Part shown: in pieces, positions 33,512 to 45,749 of the stretch
How the letters are laid out: each line of letters begins with the position of its first letter
How positions within the stretch are numbered: the stretch's first letter is position 1
Origin: Ewingella sp. CoE-038-23
Lineage (GTDB): Bacteria; Pseudomonadota; Gammaproteobacteria; Enterobacterales; Enterobacteriaceae
Length of the DNA: 64,000 nt
Assembly: GCF_040419245.1 (NCBI RefSeq)
Contig: NZ_JAZHOH010000001.1
Location: forward strand, 2,356,001-2,420,000
Direction of reading: 5' to 3'
The notes under the pieces: model-generated
Seen by the model: the letters and a program-made list of their open reading frames with translations, nothing else
What the model was told of the DNA's origin: nothing
The model's database searches: none
Program-made: the position numbers and the translations under genes

Positions 33512-34270
33512 ATGCAAACAATTCTTGATAGTTTCCGCGATGGCCCGATCAGCTGGGTCGCCGACAGTTTTAAGCCGATGACGCCGCTGGTGACTAACGC
33601 CCTGCCAATGTCGCTGCTCACCACCGCCGACGGCTGCGCCAGCGTGCTCGAGCGTTATTTGACGCTGCACGCCGAAGACGCCCGTCAGGTGGAAAAACGC
33701 CGCGCGCGCATCTCAATGTGGTCCCAGTGGTATTTCGCCAACCTGTTGCCGAGCTGGGTGATCATCTCTCTCAGCCACGGCTGGCAGCTGCCAATCGCCG
33801 CCGACAATGTCTATCTCGCTCTGCAAGATGAAGGTTTGCCTCACCAGATTTACCTCGATGGCCCCGGCGCGGCTTTTACTTCGCCGCAGCCGTTGGACCG
33901 TTTCGCAGAGATGATCGAACAGCATCTGCGCCCGGTGTGTCAGGCCATGGCGGAGATTTCCGGCCTGAAACCGGGGATTTACTGGAGTAACGCGGGGATC
34001 CGCGTCGGATGGGGAATTAAGCAGGCGGAGCTGGTTAACGCAGATATCTCCGACGGCATGGCGCTGCTCAATGCCCGCGAGTTGCCCGACGGCGGCAAGA
34101 ACCCGCTGTTTCAGCCTATGCGCCCGGAAAATCCGCTGGATGAGAACAGCCCGCAGTTCCGCCGCCAATGCTGCCTGCGCTATGAATTGGCCGACCACGC
34201 CATGTGCCCTTCCTGCCCATTATTGCTAGCAGAGCGTAAATCCGGAAAAAAACGCAAAAGTCCGGCCTGA
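33512..34270 (+). CDS. fhuF: siderophore ferric-iron reductase FhuF-like
   Basis: The 252-residue protein ends with the FhuF iron-sulphur signature CCLRYELADHAMCPSC, that is Cys-Cys-x10-Cys-x2-Cys, preceded by RRQ. Earlier motifs are ISMWSQWYFANLLPSWVI and KPGIYWSNAGIRVGWGI. FhuF reduces iron in hydroxamate siderophores at the cytoplasmic side and holds a [2Fe-2S] cluster. A Fur-box candidate lies upstream, consistent with iron control. It is a single gene with no siderophore transport genes next to it in this window. The ribosome binding site is weak and the exact start is less certain. Confidence 0.88.
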   Translation: MQTILDSFRDGPISWVADSFKPMTPLVTNALPMSLLTTADGCASVLERYLTLHAEDARQVEKRRARISMWSQWYFANLLPSWVIISLSHGWQLPIAADNVYLALQDEGLPHQIYLDGPGAAFTSPQPLDRFAEMIEQHLRPVCQAMAEISGLKPGIYWSNAGIRVGWGIKQAELVNADISDGMALLNARELPDGGKNPLFQPMRPENPLDENSPQFRRQCCLRYELADHAMCPSCPLLLAERKSGKKRKSPA

Positions 34271-34436
34271 GAATTGCTTACGTTTCCAGCACATACAAAA
34301 GCGCCTAAGCTTAGCGTAAAAAATCATTGGATCTTAAACTGAGAAAATTATAAGAATTGAGTTATAAGCCCCGCCAATCAGACAACTGACTGATGACGGG
34401 GATAGACCAACGAGCTTTTCATTGAGAGAAACCATC

Positions 34437-34745
34437 ATGAATAAGAAATCGCTGGCCTCAGATGTGCTCGGCACACTGGCGCAACCCGTTAGCCGTGTTT
34501 GGAATATGTTAACTGGCAAGCAAGAGCCACTCAGAGCAAGGATTGTTCACCGTTACGCCGTACCCTCGTCGCGCACCATCAGCGTCGCAGAAGGTTTCTT
34601 TGGGTTCATCCCCATCGAATCTTATGAAAACGAAAGATACATTCTGGAAGTGGCTTACGCCGACCAGCAGTATCAGGTAGAAGTCCCGCGTAACTATTAT
34701 CAGAAGAGCAACATTGGCGACGGCATTGATATCCACACGCTGTAA
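34437..34745 (+). CDS. hypothetical protein (102 aa)
   Basis: ATG 34437 opens a 102-codon frame: MNKKSLASDVLGTLAQPVSR with a helical start, then a beta-rich part (ARIVHRYAVPSSRTISVAEG, RYILEVAYADQQYQVEVPRN). There is no signal peptide or membrane helix. It is followed by a clear terminator and preceded by 166 bp, so it forms its own transcription unit. I do not recognise the family. Confidence 0.6.
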   Translation: MNKKSLASDVLGTLAQPVSRVWNMLTGKQEPLRARIVHRYAVPSSRTISVAEGFFGFIPIESYENERYILEVAYADQQYQVEVPRNYYQKSNIGDGIDIHTL

Positions 34746-34775
34746 CCCTGAAACTGACTGATAACCCTTTGATGT

Positions 34776-34810
34776 GAAAAAGGCTACTCCTGCGGGATGT
34801 AGCCTTTTTT
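34776..34810 (+). terminator. rho-independent terminator
   Basis: AAAAAGGCTAC (34776-34786) pairs with GTAGCCTTTTTT (34799-34810) around a 12-base loop and ends in a T run. It closes the hypothetical gene at 34437. Confidence 0.9.
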
Positions 34811-34992
34811 ATTGCCTTAATTCTCCCCCTCGGCATAAAAACCTCGGCCTGCCGCACAGTTTTGCTTCAATTTTCGCCAAAGAATGAAAATTATTGACAT
34901 AATAACTTAGAGAATTAAGAAAATTGTTTACACGATTTTAACCCAACACTCGACACATTATAAAAACAAACCGACTTCCTCTGAGGTACTAC

Positions 34993-36339
34993 ATGACCAC
35001 TTCTCAACCAGGTTCCACATCCACCTCCCTCCCCGAGACTCCCGCCGTTAGCGCCGCCCAGTCGCGGCGGGCGCTGGTTGCCGGATCCGTCGGCAACTTC
35101 ATCGAATGGTATGAGTTCGGTGTCTATGGCTATCTGGCGACGCTGATCGCCGGCAACTTCTTTACCCTCGAAGGGCAAAGCGGATTATCGGGACTGATCC
35201 TCACCTATGCTTCCTTCGCGCTGGCCTTCTTCTGTCGCCCGATTGGCGCGATTGTTTTCGGGCGAATTGGCGACCGCATTGGCCGCAAGCCGACGCTGAT
35301 TGCCGTGGTCTTGCTGATGACCGTCGCCACGGCGCTGATTGGCCTGTTGCCAACCTACGCGCAAATTGGCGTCGCCGCACCGCTGCTGCTGACGCTGCTG
35401 CGCATGTTGCAGGGGCTGTTCGCCGGTGGTGAATTTGGCGGTGCTGTGTCCCTGATGACCGAGTTCGCCCCCAAGGGGAAACGCGGGCTGTACGGCGCGT
35501 GGCAGTCCTTTACGGTTTCTCTCGGCCTGCTGACCGGCGTGGCGCTGGTCGCGCTGTTGGTTCACAACCTGCCGGACGCCGACATGAAATCCTGGGGCTG
35601 GAGAATTCCCTTCCTGCTGGCCCTGCCGATGGGCTTCGTGGCGCTGTGGCTACGTTTAAAATTGGATGAGACACCCAGCTTTGAAGCCAGTAAGCAGACT
35701 CCCGCCAAAGGCCCAAAAAGCGCGGCGGATAAAGCCTCTGCGGCGGCCACTTTCAAAGCCATCGTGCTGGGAATTGGCCGCATGATGGGCTGGTCCGCCG
35801 GTGGCTACACCTTCCTGGTGGTCATGCCCTCTTATCTGCAAACCTCGCTGCACGCCACCTTCCTACAAGCCTTGGTGGCCACTGTGTTGGCGAACGTCGG
35901 CTTTGCGCTGGCGATCCTACCTGCGGGTATCCTCAGCGACAAAATTGGCCGTAAAAAAGTGATGATTGGTGCCATGCTGGTGGTTATTCTGCTGACCTTC
36001 CCGCTGTTGCATCTGTTGCAAAATACCGAAAGCAGCCTGATTGCCAAAGGCATCGCGGTGCTGATCGCCGGTGCGGCAATCGGCATGATTGCCGGACCCG
36101 GCCCGGCGATGCTGGCCGAAATGTTCCCGACCCGCGTGCGTTATACCGGCCTCGGCCTCTCCTACTCGCTGTCCAACGCCGTGTTCTCCGGCTGCGCGGG
36201 GCTGATTATCACCAGCCTTATCAAGCAAACCGGTAATTTGGATATCCCCGCCTATTACGTGGTGGCGACCTGCGTGGTTAGCCTGTTTGCGCTGATGACC
36301 CTGCGCAAAGACGACCACCTGCGCGAACTGGAAAAGTAG
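34993..36339 (+). CDS. MHS-family (metabolite:H+ symporter) transporter
   Basis: A 448-residue major facilitator protein with twelve predicted helices. GNFIEWYEFGVYGYLA near residue 35 and FGRIGDRIGRKPTLI are signatures of the MHS subfamily that includes ShiA, KgtP, ProP and citrate carriers. It imports an organic acid or similar metabolite with protons; the substrate cannot be read from the sequence. It is followed after 8 bp by an RpiR-type regulator, and a dehydrogenase gene converges on that regulator, so the three probably handle one compound. Upstream there is an AT-rich gap of 182 bp with a TTGACA hexamer near 34896. Confidence 0.88.
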   Translation: MTTSQPGSTSTSLPETPAVSAAQSRRALVAGSVGNFIEWYEFGVYGYLATLIAGNFFTLEGQSGLSGLILTYASFALAFFCRPIGAIVFGRIGDRIGRKPTLIAVVLLMTVATALIGLLPTYAQIGVAAPLLLTLLRMLQGLFAGGEFGGAVSLMTEFAPKGKRGLYGAWQSFTVSLGLLTGVALVALLVHNLPDADMKSWGWRIPFLLALPMGFVALWLRLKLDETPSFEASKQTPAKGPKSAADKASAAATFKAIVLGIGRMMGWSAGGYTFLVVMPSYLQTSLHATFLQALVATVLANVGFALAILPAGILSDKIGRKKVMIGAMLVVILLTFPLLHLLQNTESSLIAKGIAVLIAGAAIGMIAGPGPAMLAEMFPTRVRYTGLGLSYSLSNAVFSGCAGLIITSLIKQTGNLDIPAYYVVATCVVSLFALMTLRKDDHLRELEK

Positions 36340-36347
36340 GCAATAAG

Positions 36348-37220
36348 ATGAATACATTTTCGAGCTCTTTAGGTTTGGAAGCTCGCCTGCGGGCTTTGCA
36401 GGGCAGTTTTTCACAGGCAGAAGAGCGGGTGATTCGCCTGATAGCCGAAGACCCGCAGCGCGTCGCCAAGCTGAGCGTCACGGCGTTGGCTAAGCAGGCC
36501 GCCACCAGCAGCGCCACCGTGGTGCGAGCCAGCCGCACGCTGGGATTTGACGGCTACCCGGCGCTGCGTCTGGCGCTGGCGGCGGAAAACTCGCGCGCGG
36601 CTGCCCACTCCAACCCCCCCTTAGTGGCGGATATTAGCGATCAGGACAGTCCACAGCAGGTGCTGAAAAAGCTGTTGGCTTTTGAGGTGGAAGGGGCAAC
36701 GGCGACGGCGGAGTTGATCGACGAAGGCAGTCTGGAGCAGGCGGTGGCGGCATTGAGCCGCGCCCGGCGCATAGACGTCTATGGCGTCGGCGCCTCGGCG
36801 CTGGTGGCTCAGGACCTGTGCCAGAAACTTCGACGTATCGGCATCGTCTGCCAAACCTACGGCAGCGGCGATGAGAGCCTGGTCAGCGCCTGCCTGCTCG
36901 GCTCGCAGGACGTCGCTCTTGCCATCTCCCATTCGGGGGAAACCCTTGAGGCGCTTGAGCCTTTGCAGCAGGCGAAAAACGCCGGGGCCTATACGCTAGC
37001 GATCACTGCTAACGCGCGCTCTGCGCTGGCCCGTAAAGCTGACTGCCTGTTATTAACCAGCGGGCGGGAGCTGGGTTTTCGCGCGGCGGCGATGGCCAGC
37101 CGCACCAGCCAGTTGTTGATCATCGACTGTCTGTTTATTGGCGTTACCCAGCGACTGCCCGCCGCCCGCGAGGCGCTACAGCGCACCCACGAGGTGGTTG
37201 CCAACCAGCGGAAACGCTAA
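36348..37220 (+). CDS. RpiR/MurR-family regulator with SIS domain
   Basis: A 290-residue regulator. The HTH_6 domain covers residues about 1-77 (FSQAEERVIRLIAEDP, LSVTALAKQAATSSATVVRA, SRTLGFDGYPALRLALA). The SIS domain spans about 115-250 (RIDVYGVGASALVAQDLCQK, ALAISHSGETLEALEPL) and binds a phosphosugar or related effector. It lies 8 bp after the transporter gene and probably controls it. Its stop codon overlaps that of the convergent dehydrogenase gene by four bases, with no terminator between. Confidence 0.88.
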   Translation: MNTFSSSLGLEARLRALQGSFSQAEERVIRLIAEDPQRVAKLSVTALAKQAATSSATVVRASRTLGFDGYPALRLALAAENSRAAAHSNPPLVADISDQDSPQQVLKKLLAFEVEGATATAELIDEGSLEQAVAALSRARRIDVYGVGASALVAQDLCQKLRRIGIVCQTYGSGDESLVSACLLGSQDVALAISHSGETLEALEPLQQAKNAGAYTLAITANARSALARKADCLLLTSGRELGFRAAAMASRTSQLLIIDCLFIGVTQRLPAAREALQRTHEVVANQRKR

Positions 37221-38305
37221 ATCAGGCTACGTCCCAGACTGTCGACCCTTTCTATTGCCGCCCTCATGGCGGCAAAATCCACGTCAAACGGCATATTGGC
37301 CATATCGGGCGCGGTCAGGCTGTGGTCAATTATGCTGGCGATATCCTGCTCGGTGAGTTCGGCAGAAAGCTGTGCCAGCTGGGTGGGAATAGCGCTGGCT
37401 CGCGCCAGTGCCAGCGCGGCGTGCAGTTCATCATCACTGCGGTTTTCCAGCGCCAGCAGGCAGAGGTTGCCAAAGCCCACCAGCAACCCGTGGGGGAAAT
37501 GGCGGGTTTTACTGCACGCGGTGAAACCTTCATAGAGGGCATGGGCCGCGCCTGTATGCGCGCCGTTACTCATAATCGAGGTCAAACCGGCATAGAGGAA
37601 GATGGCGTCCAGCACCTGTTCCAGCGCGTTATTCGCCTTCCCCTGCTCCACCGCCAGGCAGGCATCGGCGGCAAAATGTTCAATTTGGGAAAAGCACAGC
37701 GCGCTGTTGGTCCGCGCCACGCCCGCCAGCCCGGTGAGATTATTTTCATCGCTGATGGCGCGGTATTCATACCATTTCGCCAAGGTGTCGCCGATCCCGG
37801 CCGCCAGCCAGTTAAGCGGCGCCTGAGCCAGTAAATCCGCATCAATCACCGCCGCCGCCGGGCCATAGGCCAGTGGCAGCATGTCGCGAAAACGGCCATC
37901 CTGATGGTAACGAAACGCCAGCGACGTCACCGCCGCACAGGTGCCCGGAATGCTCGGCAGCGTCACCACCGGCAGGTTACAGGCCACGCCCGCCGCCTTG
38001 GCGGTGTCCAGCGCCCGACCGCCGCCGGTGGCGATAATCACCTCGACGCCCTGCACCCGAAACGCATCCGCCAGCCGGGAGATCTCCTCCTGACAGCACT
38101 GGCCGCTGAGCACTGCATGTCCCAGATAGCTGACCATCTGCTGCTCGAGCTGGTCAATCACGCTCGCCTCAACGCTGGCAATCGCCCGTTTCCCGCCAAC
38201 CAGCAATGCCCGCTGCCCCAGACGGCCACACATCGACCCTAAATGTTTTATCGCCCCGCGACCGCGCAGCACGCTAGCGGGGAATACCAAGCGATGAGTA
38301 AACAT
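37217..38305 (-). CDS. iron-containing alcohol dehydrogenase family protein (YbdH/HcxA-like)
   Basis: ATG 38305 follows AAAGGT and gives 362 residues, the same length as E. coli YbdH (HcxA). The nucleotide-binding part has IATGGGRALDTAKAAG, and the metal-binding C-terminal half shows AAGIGDTLAKWYEYR, GAAHALYEGFTACS and RHFPHGLLVGFGN. Relatives include glycerol dehydrogenase and hydroxycarboxylate dehydrogenase, which reduce 2-oxo acids. The neighbouring MHS carrier and RpiR regulator suggest catabolism of an imported acid or polyol. Assignment to HcxA itself is not certain, as identity looks moderate. Confidence 0.8.
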   Translation of the reverse strand: MFTHRLVFPASVLRGRGAIKHLGSMCGRLGQRALLVGGKRAIASVEASVIDQLEQQMVSYLGHAVLSGQCCQEEISRLADAFRVQGVEVIIATGGGRALDTAKAAGVACNLPVVTLPSIPGTCAAVTSLAFRYHQDGRFRDMLPLAYGPAAAVIDADLLAQAPLNWLAAGIGDTLAKWYEYRAISDENNLTGLAGVARTNSALCFSQIEHFAADACLAVEQGKANNALEQVLDAIFLYAGLTSIMSNGAHTGAAHALYEGFTACSKTRHFPHGLLVGFGNLCLLALENRSDDELHAALALARASAIPTQLAQLSAELTEQDIASIIDHSLTAPDMANMPFDVDFAAMRAAIERVDSLGRSLI

Positions 38306-38405
38306 GGTGACCTTTTGAAATCGCAATAGGGTTAATGGAAGATTAGTCGTTGGCGGGGGGTTTTGCTGGTAAAAGGTTGGCGGCGGGCCAACTTCCGCTA
38401 AAAAA

Positions 38406-39191
38406 CTTAAATTCAATTTCAACTACAAGGTCAAGGTCGAGGTCAAGGTCGTGGGCGTCGGCCCACACCGACCAAGGGAATGCTTTAAGGTCAAAACCGT
38501 GCGCTGCCGCCACACCGGCCTCAAGGGGCGCCTATCGCCGCGCCCCTTGAGAATCCCCGGCTCTTTACTGCGCGCTTCGCTCGTTGGGTGGACGTGTTTC
38601 AGGGGCTTCCGTTATCCACCGCAAAATGTCGCCGCTTAGGCGGTGCCTTCGCTTCAGGATTACTCGGCCGCTGGCCTCGCCCTTCGGGTCGTTGCTTTGC
38701 AACGCTGTCTCGCTTCGCTCGGCTCGAGCCTTTGGTCTCGAACCATTCGCTCAGCGCCATTTTTGACTGCGGTTTTGAGGCATTTCACCCGTGCCGTTCC
38801 AGTTGTTTTGGTTTGCTCCCTCCCCTATTTAGGTGGGGTGTTTCTCACATAAGCCACTGAATCTTTTGCAATACTCCTCCCAGCCTCCTTATCAGTGAGC
38901 AGAAAAGAACTCCACTGAAACGGTTCGGTATAAATGCCAGTAGGCCGCATTCAGAAGTGACGCCGAGCAAGAGGTGGAAAACCGCGAGTATTTTTCGCGG
39001 GTTGGAATCCCGCAGCGAGGGAACCGCCTAAGCGGCGGCACTTCGCGGCGATCACCGTGGCTGCTGAAATACGGCCATTCCAACCTGCGAAGCCTCGGTC
39101 ACACAGCAATTAAAGCGCGGGTGTCCAGAGGGCGCGCGCTTACGCGCCTTCTGGGCCAGTTTGCGTGGCAACGCAAGGTTTTGAATTTAAG
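38406..39191. repeat. long nested-palindrome noncoding repeat, copy A
   Basis: This 786-bp stretch between the dehydrogenase gene and astE carries no credible gene. Its ends are an 11-bp inverted repeat (CTTAAATTCAA at 38406-38416, TTGAATTTAAG at 39181-39191). Inside, CGCCGCTTAGGCGGT (38630-38644) is matched inverted at 39023-39037, and other pairs nest towards a centre near 38850. The left end has AAGGTC hexamers. Long blocks, for example around 38547-38657 and 38950-39050, are nearly identical to copy B at 58132-58829. I do not recognise it as ERIC, REP or an insertion sequence. Confidence 0.8.
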
Positions 39192-39198
39192 AAGTTTC

Positions 39199-39218
39199 AG
39201 CGCTTTCTCAAAAGCGCT
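39199..39218 (-). other. stem-loop at the end of astE with the stop codon in the loop
   Basis: AGCGCTTT (39199-39206) and AAAGCGCT (39211-39218) form a perfect 8-bp stem; the astE stop codon lies in the 4-base loop. There is no T run afterwards, so it is at best a weak terminator or a transcript-end stabiliser for the ast operon. Confidence 0.4.
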
Positions 39219-40188
39219 CCAACATCAGCCCCGCTCTCAACCCCATGGCGACAGAAGGATTCGGAAACAACACGAACTCCTCATTCTTTTCGACTTGATA
39301 CGCCTTGCCGCTCTCCTCGGCTATCAAAAAACCTTTCGGATAAGGGGTAAAGTTCAGAGCCGTTGCCGGGACGTGAAGCTGGAAATCCTCTTGCGAGCGG
39401 ATGATATCCTGCGTGACACGGTAACTTTCAAGCGGCTGGTCGGCGTGCCTTGACGGCAATGGGGTGGCGCTAACCAAGGACTGCAATGCCTGACGGATTC
39501 CGGTGAACTGCTGGTGATCGTTGCTGCCGAACGGCAATGCCTTGCCTAGCTCTAGCGTGCAGCTGTCGGCACCAAAAACTTCGCTGCTGAAATGGGTAAA
39601 AGTGCCGCCGGGGGAACGGTGATAAACCAGTGCGTCGAGGCCCGCGGCGTCGAGCCATTTCAGCATGTCGGGGCTGTAGGGCCTGTCCTGCAACGGCAAC
39701 AGGCCAAAGCGCACGTGCAGTGAACCACGGATGGCGGTGTGCAGATCATAGTGATAACGATAGGTCGCCCCCGCCGCGGTCGAGGTGCGATAGAACAGCG
39801 CCATCGCCTGTTCTAATTCATGGGCGCGACGGGTTTCGCCGTTGGGGCAATAGCGGGTGTGCCTGCCGCCGAACATGCGGTTCATATCGGCATCGACAAA
39901 ACGCTTATTCACGCGCATTGATGCCGGGTTGCCGAGCAGCACCAGCAGCCTGACGTGCAAAGGCCGCTGGCCGCTCAGCAGCTCGCTCACCAATTGGTTG
40001 AGCAGCTCGATGGGCGCGGTTTCATTGCCGTGAATGCCCGCCGAAATCACAACCGCGCTGTGACAGGCCTGGTGCGGCGACAGCTCCAGAATGCCCTCTT
40101 CGCGCCATATCCAGTCAAGATTGGGCGTCTGCCCGGTGATGGCTACCGGGGCTTCGCCGCTGAGGGTTTGCGCCAGAAAATCAAACAT
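39208..40188 (-). CDS. astE: succinylglutamate desuccinylase AstE
   Basis: The last step of the arginine succinyltransferase pathway, splitting N-succinylglutamate into succinate and glutamate. The 326-residue enzyme shows the zinc site SAGIHGNETAPIELLN, then DADMNRMFGG, YRYHYDLHTAIRGS and the catalytic glutamate in CTLELGKALPFG. AAGGAG stands before the ATG at 40188. It is the last gene of astCADBE, 24 bp after astB, and is followed at once by repeat copy A. Confidence 0.95.
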   Translation of the reverse strand: MFDFLAQTLSGEAPVAITGQTPNLDWIWREEGILELSPHQACHSAVVISAGIHGNETAPIELLNQLVSELLSGQRPLHVRLLVLLGNPASMRVNKRFVDADMNRMFGGRHTRYCPNGETRRAHELEQAMALFYRTSTAAGATYRYHYDLHTAIRGSLHVRFGLLPLQDRPYSPDMLKWLDAAGLDALVYHRSPGGTFTHFSSEVFGADSCTLELGKALPFGSNDHQQFTGIRQALQSLVSATPLPSRHADQPLESYRVTQDIIRSQEDFQLHVPATALNFTPYPKGFLIAEESGKAYQVEKNEEFVLFPNPSVAMGLRAGLMLERF

Positions 40189-40212
40189 GTTTCGCTCCTT
40201 GATGGCGGCAAC

Positions 40213-41556
40213 TTAGCGCTGGAAGGGGTAAATCACTCCAAGGCCCAAAATTTGCGTCAGTTCATCTAAAGCATAGCGAACTTCGGTCAGCAGCTGTGGG
40301 TCAGCGAGATCTTCAGCGTGCATTCGGTCGCGATAATGGCTGTCGACCCACTGGTTAAGGCGAGCAAAAAGCGCGTCATTCATCAGCGAGCCGTCATTGA
40401 CCGCCGCCAGCTCGGCGCGGTTCAGCGCTACCCGCAAACGCAGGCAGGCCGGGCCGCCGCCGTTGCGCATACTTTCGCGCAGGTCGAACACTTCCACCTG
40501 ATTAATCGGCCCGCCGCTCTCTTGCAGTTCACACAGGTAATCCCAGACCCCGACGTGCTGGCGCGACTCCTCGGGCACCACAATCATCATCTTGCCGTCG
40601 TTCTTACTCAGCAACTGGCTGTTGAACAGGTAAGTGGCCACCGCATCGTCAATCGACACCTTAGACTGAGGCACTTCAATGGGATGGAAATCCAGCTCCA
40701 GCGCGGCCATTTTGCGTCGGATCTCCTCCAGCGCGGCGTTGCTATTGGCAAAGGCCTGTTGATGGTGAAACAGCACGTTGCGGTTGCTGACGGAAATCAC
40801 GTCGTTGTGAAATACGCCGCGATCGATAGCTTCCGGGTTCTGCTGCACAAACACGGTCCGGTCGGCGGAAAGCTGGTGCAAACGGGCCACCGCGTCGCTG
40901 GCCAGGCGGGTTTGTCGCGCCGGATAGCGCACTGGCTCATTTCCCCCGGTGATTAATCCGTCGCGGCCATAGACAAAGACCTGCACGCCCGGCTTATCGT
41001 AATCGCCGCACAGCCGGTTGTGGTTGGCCGCCCCTTCGTCCCCTAGCGCCGCCACCTGCGGCAGCGCGTCGTGGTGGGCGAAATGGCCGTCATGCTTAAA
41101 AGTGGCGCGCAAAATCGCCGAAGTGGTGTCGGCTTCAATAGCGCGGTGAAACTTATTATTCAGGTTAGCCACGGTGAAATGGGCGCGGCCGTCGGCACTG
41201 TCGGCCGATGGCGACACCGTCGCGGCGTTAGCCACCCACATGGAGGATGCCGAACTCAGAGAGGACAGCAGGCGCGGCGAGTAAGCCTGCGCCTGCGCCA
41301 GCACGTCGCGATCGCTGCCGCCAAAGCCCATCTGGCGCAGCGTGGCGAGGTGCGGACGCTCGTGCGGCGGCAACACTCCCTGGGCGAAACCCAAATCCGC
41401 CAGCGCCTTCATCTTCAACAATCCCTGCTTGGCCGCCAGTTTTGGGTTAGCCGCCGCATTCTGATTGCGGGTGGACGCTTCATTACCAAAAGAGAGACCG
41501 GCGTAGTGGTGGGTCGGCCCAACCAAACCATCAAAATTCGCTTCACTTCCCGACAT
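40213..41556 (-). CDS. astB: N-succinylarginine dihydrolase AstB
   Basis: Converts N2-succinylarginine to N2-succinylornithine, ammonia and CO2. Starting at ATG 41556 (AGGAGAG upstream) it has 447 residues, as in E. coli. Landmarks are [60 protein letters not shown] and the catalytic cysteine in [16 protein letters not shown]. It follows astD by 31 bp. Confidence 0.96.
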   Translation of the reverse strand: MSGSEANFDGLVGPTHHYAGLSFGNEASTRNQNAAANPKLAAKQGLLKMKALADLGFAQGVLPPHERPHLATLRQMGFGGSDRDVLAQAQAYSPRLLSSLSSASSMWVANAATVSPSADSADGRAHFTVANLNNKFHRAIEADTTSAILRATFKHDGHFAHHDALPQVAALGDEGAANHNRLCGDYDKPGVQVFVYGRDGLITGGNEPVRYPARQTRLASDAVARLHQLSADRTVFVQQNPEAIDRGVFHNDVISVSNRNVLFHHQQAFANSNAALEEIRRKMAALELDFHPIEVPQSKVSIDDAVATYLFNSQLLSKNDGKMMIVVPEESRQHVGVWDYLCELQESGGPINQVEVFDLRESMRNGGGPACLRLRVALNRAELAAVNDGSLMNDALFARLNQWVDSHYRDRMHAEDLADPQLLTEVRYALDELTQILGLGVIYPFQR

Positions 41557-41587
41557 ACAACTCTCCTCTCGCCGTCTGCAATGCGGC

Positions 41588-44148
<2,561 letters not shown>

Positions 44149-44177
44149 ATTGTCTACCTCGCAAATAGGGGCTTAAC

Positions 44178-45389
44178 TCAGGCGCACAGGCGTTTTACGG
44201 CGCGCTCAAGTCGGTTCAAACCTTCTTCAATATCAGACCCGGAAATAATCAGGGATGGCGCAAAACGCAGCACGTTTGGTCCGGCAATCAGCGCGATCAG
44301 CCCCTCTTCCGCCGCCAAGGTGTTGAGCTGCTTGGCCTGACCGTTGAAGCGTTCGTTCATCACCGCGCCGAGCAGCAGGCCCGCGCCACGCACTTCGGAG
44401 AACACCTGGTACTGCTCATTAATGCGCTTCAAGCCGTCGATAAACCACTGGTGGCGCTTCTGCACGCCGTTAAGCACCTCTGGCGTGTTAATCATCGACA
44501 GCACGGTGCCCGCCACCGCCGTTGCCAGCGGGTTACCCCCGTAGGTGGTGCCGTGCGTGCCCGGCTGGAACAGCACGCCGTACTTGTCGAGCGTCAGCAT
44601 CGCGCCAATTGGGAAGCCGCCGCCCAGCGCCTTGGCGGTGGTCAAAATGTCTGGCACCACGCCGTAACCCTGATAGGCATACAGCTCGCCGGTACGGCCT
44701 ACGCCGGTTTGCACTTCGTCGAAAATCAGCAGCGCGCCGTGCTTGTCGCACAGTTCACGCAGCCCTTGCAGGAAGCTCGCCTCGGCAGGCACCACGCCGC
44801 CCTCGCCCTGAATTGGTTCGACGATCACCGCGCAGGTGCGCTCAGAAATGTGATCAGCTACCGCGGCTAAATCGTTAAACGGCAGGTGGGTGATGTCTTG
44901 CGGCAGCGGCGCGAAATCTTCTGAATATTTCGGCTGACCGCCCGCGGTCACGGTAAACAGCGTGCGACCATGGAAAGCATTTTTGAAGGCGATGATTTCG
45001 CTCTTATTGCCGCCCTGCTTGTGGCCGTACAGGCGAGCCAGTTTCAGCGCGGCTTCGTTGGCTTCGGCCCCAGAGTTACAGAAGAAGACTTTTTCGGCGA
45101 AAGTGGCGTCAATCAGCTGTTTCGCCAAGCGCAGCACGGGTTCATTGGTGTAGCCGTTGCCCAGATGCCAGACTTTATCGGCCTGCTCCACCAGCGTTTT
45201 CTTCACTTCTGGATGCGCGTGGCCCAGTGCGTTAACCGCAATGCCGCCAGCGAAATCGACATAGTCTTTGCCCTCTTGATCCCACAGCCATGAGCCCTCT
45301 CCGCGTACCAACACGAAGGAGGCTGGCGCGTAGGTCGGTACCAGCCAGTCATCAAAGTTTTCACGGCTAACGTTGAGTTGTTGTTGCAT
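44178..45389 (-). CDS. astC: succinylornithine transaminase AstC
   Basis: First gene of the operon. From ATG 45389 (GAGG upstream) it has 403 residues. It is a class III PLP aminotransferase with [51 protein letters not shown] and the PLP lysine in [16 protein letters not shown]. It moves the amino group of succinylornithine to 2-oxoglutarate and can also act on acetylornithine. Its promoter has a clear sigma-54 site, consistent with use of arginine as a nitrogen source under nitrogen limitation. Confidence 0.96.
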   Translation of the reverse strand: MQQQLNVSRENFDDWLVPTYAPASFVLVRGEGSWLWDQEGKDYVDFAGGIAVNALGHAHPEVKKTLVEQADKVWHLGNGYTNEPVLRLAKQLIDATFAEKVFFCNSGAEANEAALKLARLYGHKQGGNKSEIIAFKNAFHGRTLFTVTAGGQPKYSEDFAPLPQDITHLPFNDLAAVADHISERTCAVIVEPIQGEGGVVPAEASFLQGLRELCDKHGALLIFDEVQTGVGRTGELYAYQGYGVVPDILTTAKALGGGFPIGAMLTLDKYGVLFQPGTHGTTYGGNPLATAVAGTVLSMINTPEVLNGVQKRHQWFIDGLKRINEQYQVFSEVRGAGLLLGAVMNERFNGQAKQLNTLAAEEGLIALIAGPNVLRFAPSLIISGSDIEEGLNRLERAVKRLCA

Positions 45390-45476
45390 ATCTACCTCAG
45401 AGTCAAAGGGGACCAAACTGCTGTGAAGTTGTTACATTTAAGTTAAAAATTTTACTCTCTTTGGTTGATGATAGAT

Positions 45477-45492
45477 TGCAGCCTTCGTGCCA
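45477..45492 (-). promoter_or_regulatory. sigma-54 promoter of astCADBE
   Basis: On the minus strand TGGCACGAAGGCTGCA carries the GG and GC doublets separated by exactly 10 bases and matches the -24/-12 consensus in nearly all positions. Transcription would start near 45466, leaving a leader of about 77 bases before astC. The E. coli ast operon is also sigma-54 dependent. Confidence 0.8.
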
Positions 45493-45605
45493 GCAAAGGG
45501 AATAAATGCATAAAATCGGCTGCGTCACGAAAAAACAACCACTTAATAACCGCAGTTATTCACTTAAAATGAATAAAAAGTGAATAGTAGAAAATCAAAC
45601 CCTTT

Positions 45606-45622
45606 TGCGCCTTGAAGGTGTT
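45606..45622. promoter_or_regulatory. candidate NtrC site 1 upstream of astC
   Basis: TGCGCCTTGAAGGTGTT fits the NtrC pattern TGCACC-N5-GGTGCA with three mismatches. It lies about 140 bp upstream of the expected ast start point, a normal enhancer distance. Confidence 0.5.
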
Positions 45623-45732
45623 CCGACTGAATATGCAGCAAGATTTGGAGGAATATTTCGCTCAGGATTGTGATCGAAGGCATGTTGGCGGTGAGTGCAA
45701 GAGAGGATGTTGCTCGATATGGGTGAAAGTGA

Positions 45733-45749
45733 CGCACCCTTTTGGGGAG
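45733..45749. promoter_or_regulatory. candidate NtrC site 2 upstream of astC
   Basis: CGCACCCTTTTGGGGAG has the NtrC half-sites in weaker form, about 265 bp upstream of the expected start. Paired sites are usual for NtrC enhancers. The rest of 45390-46121 has no credible gene and must also hold the promoter of the ABC transporter operon on the plus strand; a partial CRP half-site (GATCACA) lies near 46006. Confidence 0.35.

Noticed and set aside
38350..39083. Several overlapping frames of 60-90 codons within repeat copy A
   Set aside because: They lie in hairpins, are on both strands and the matching copy B does not keep the frames.
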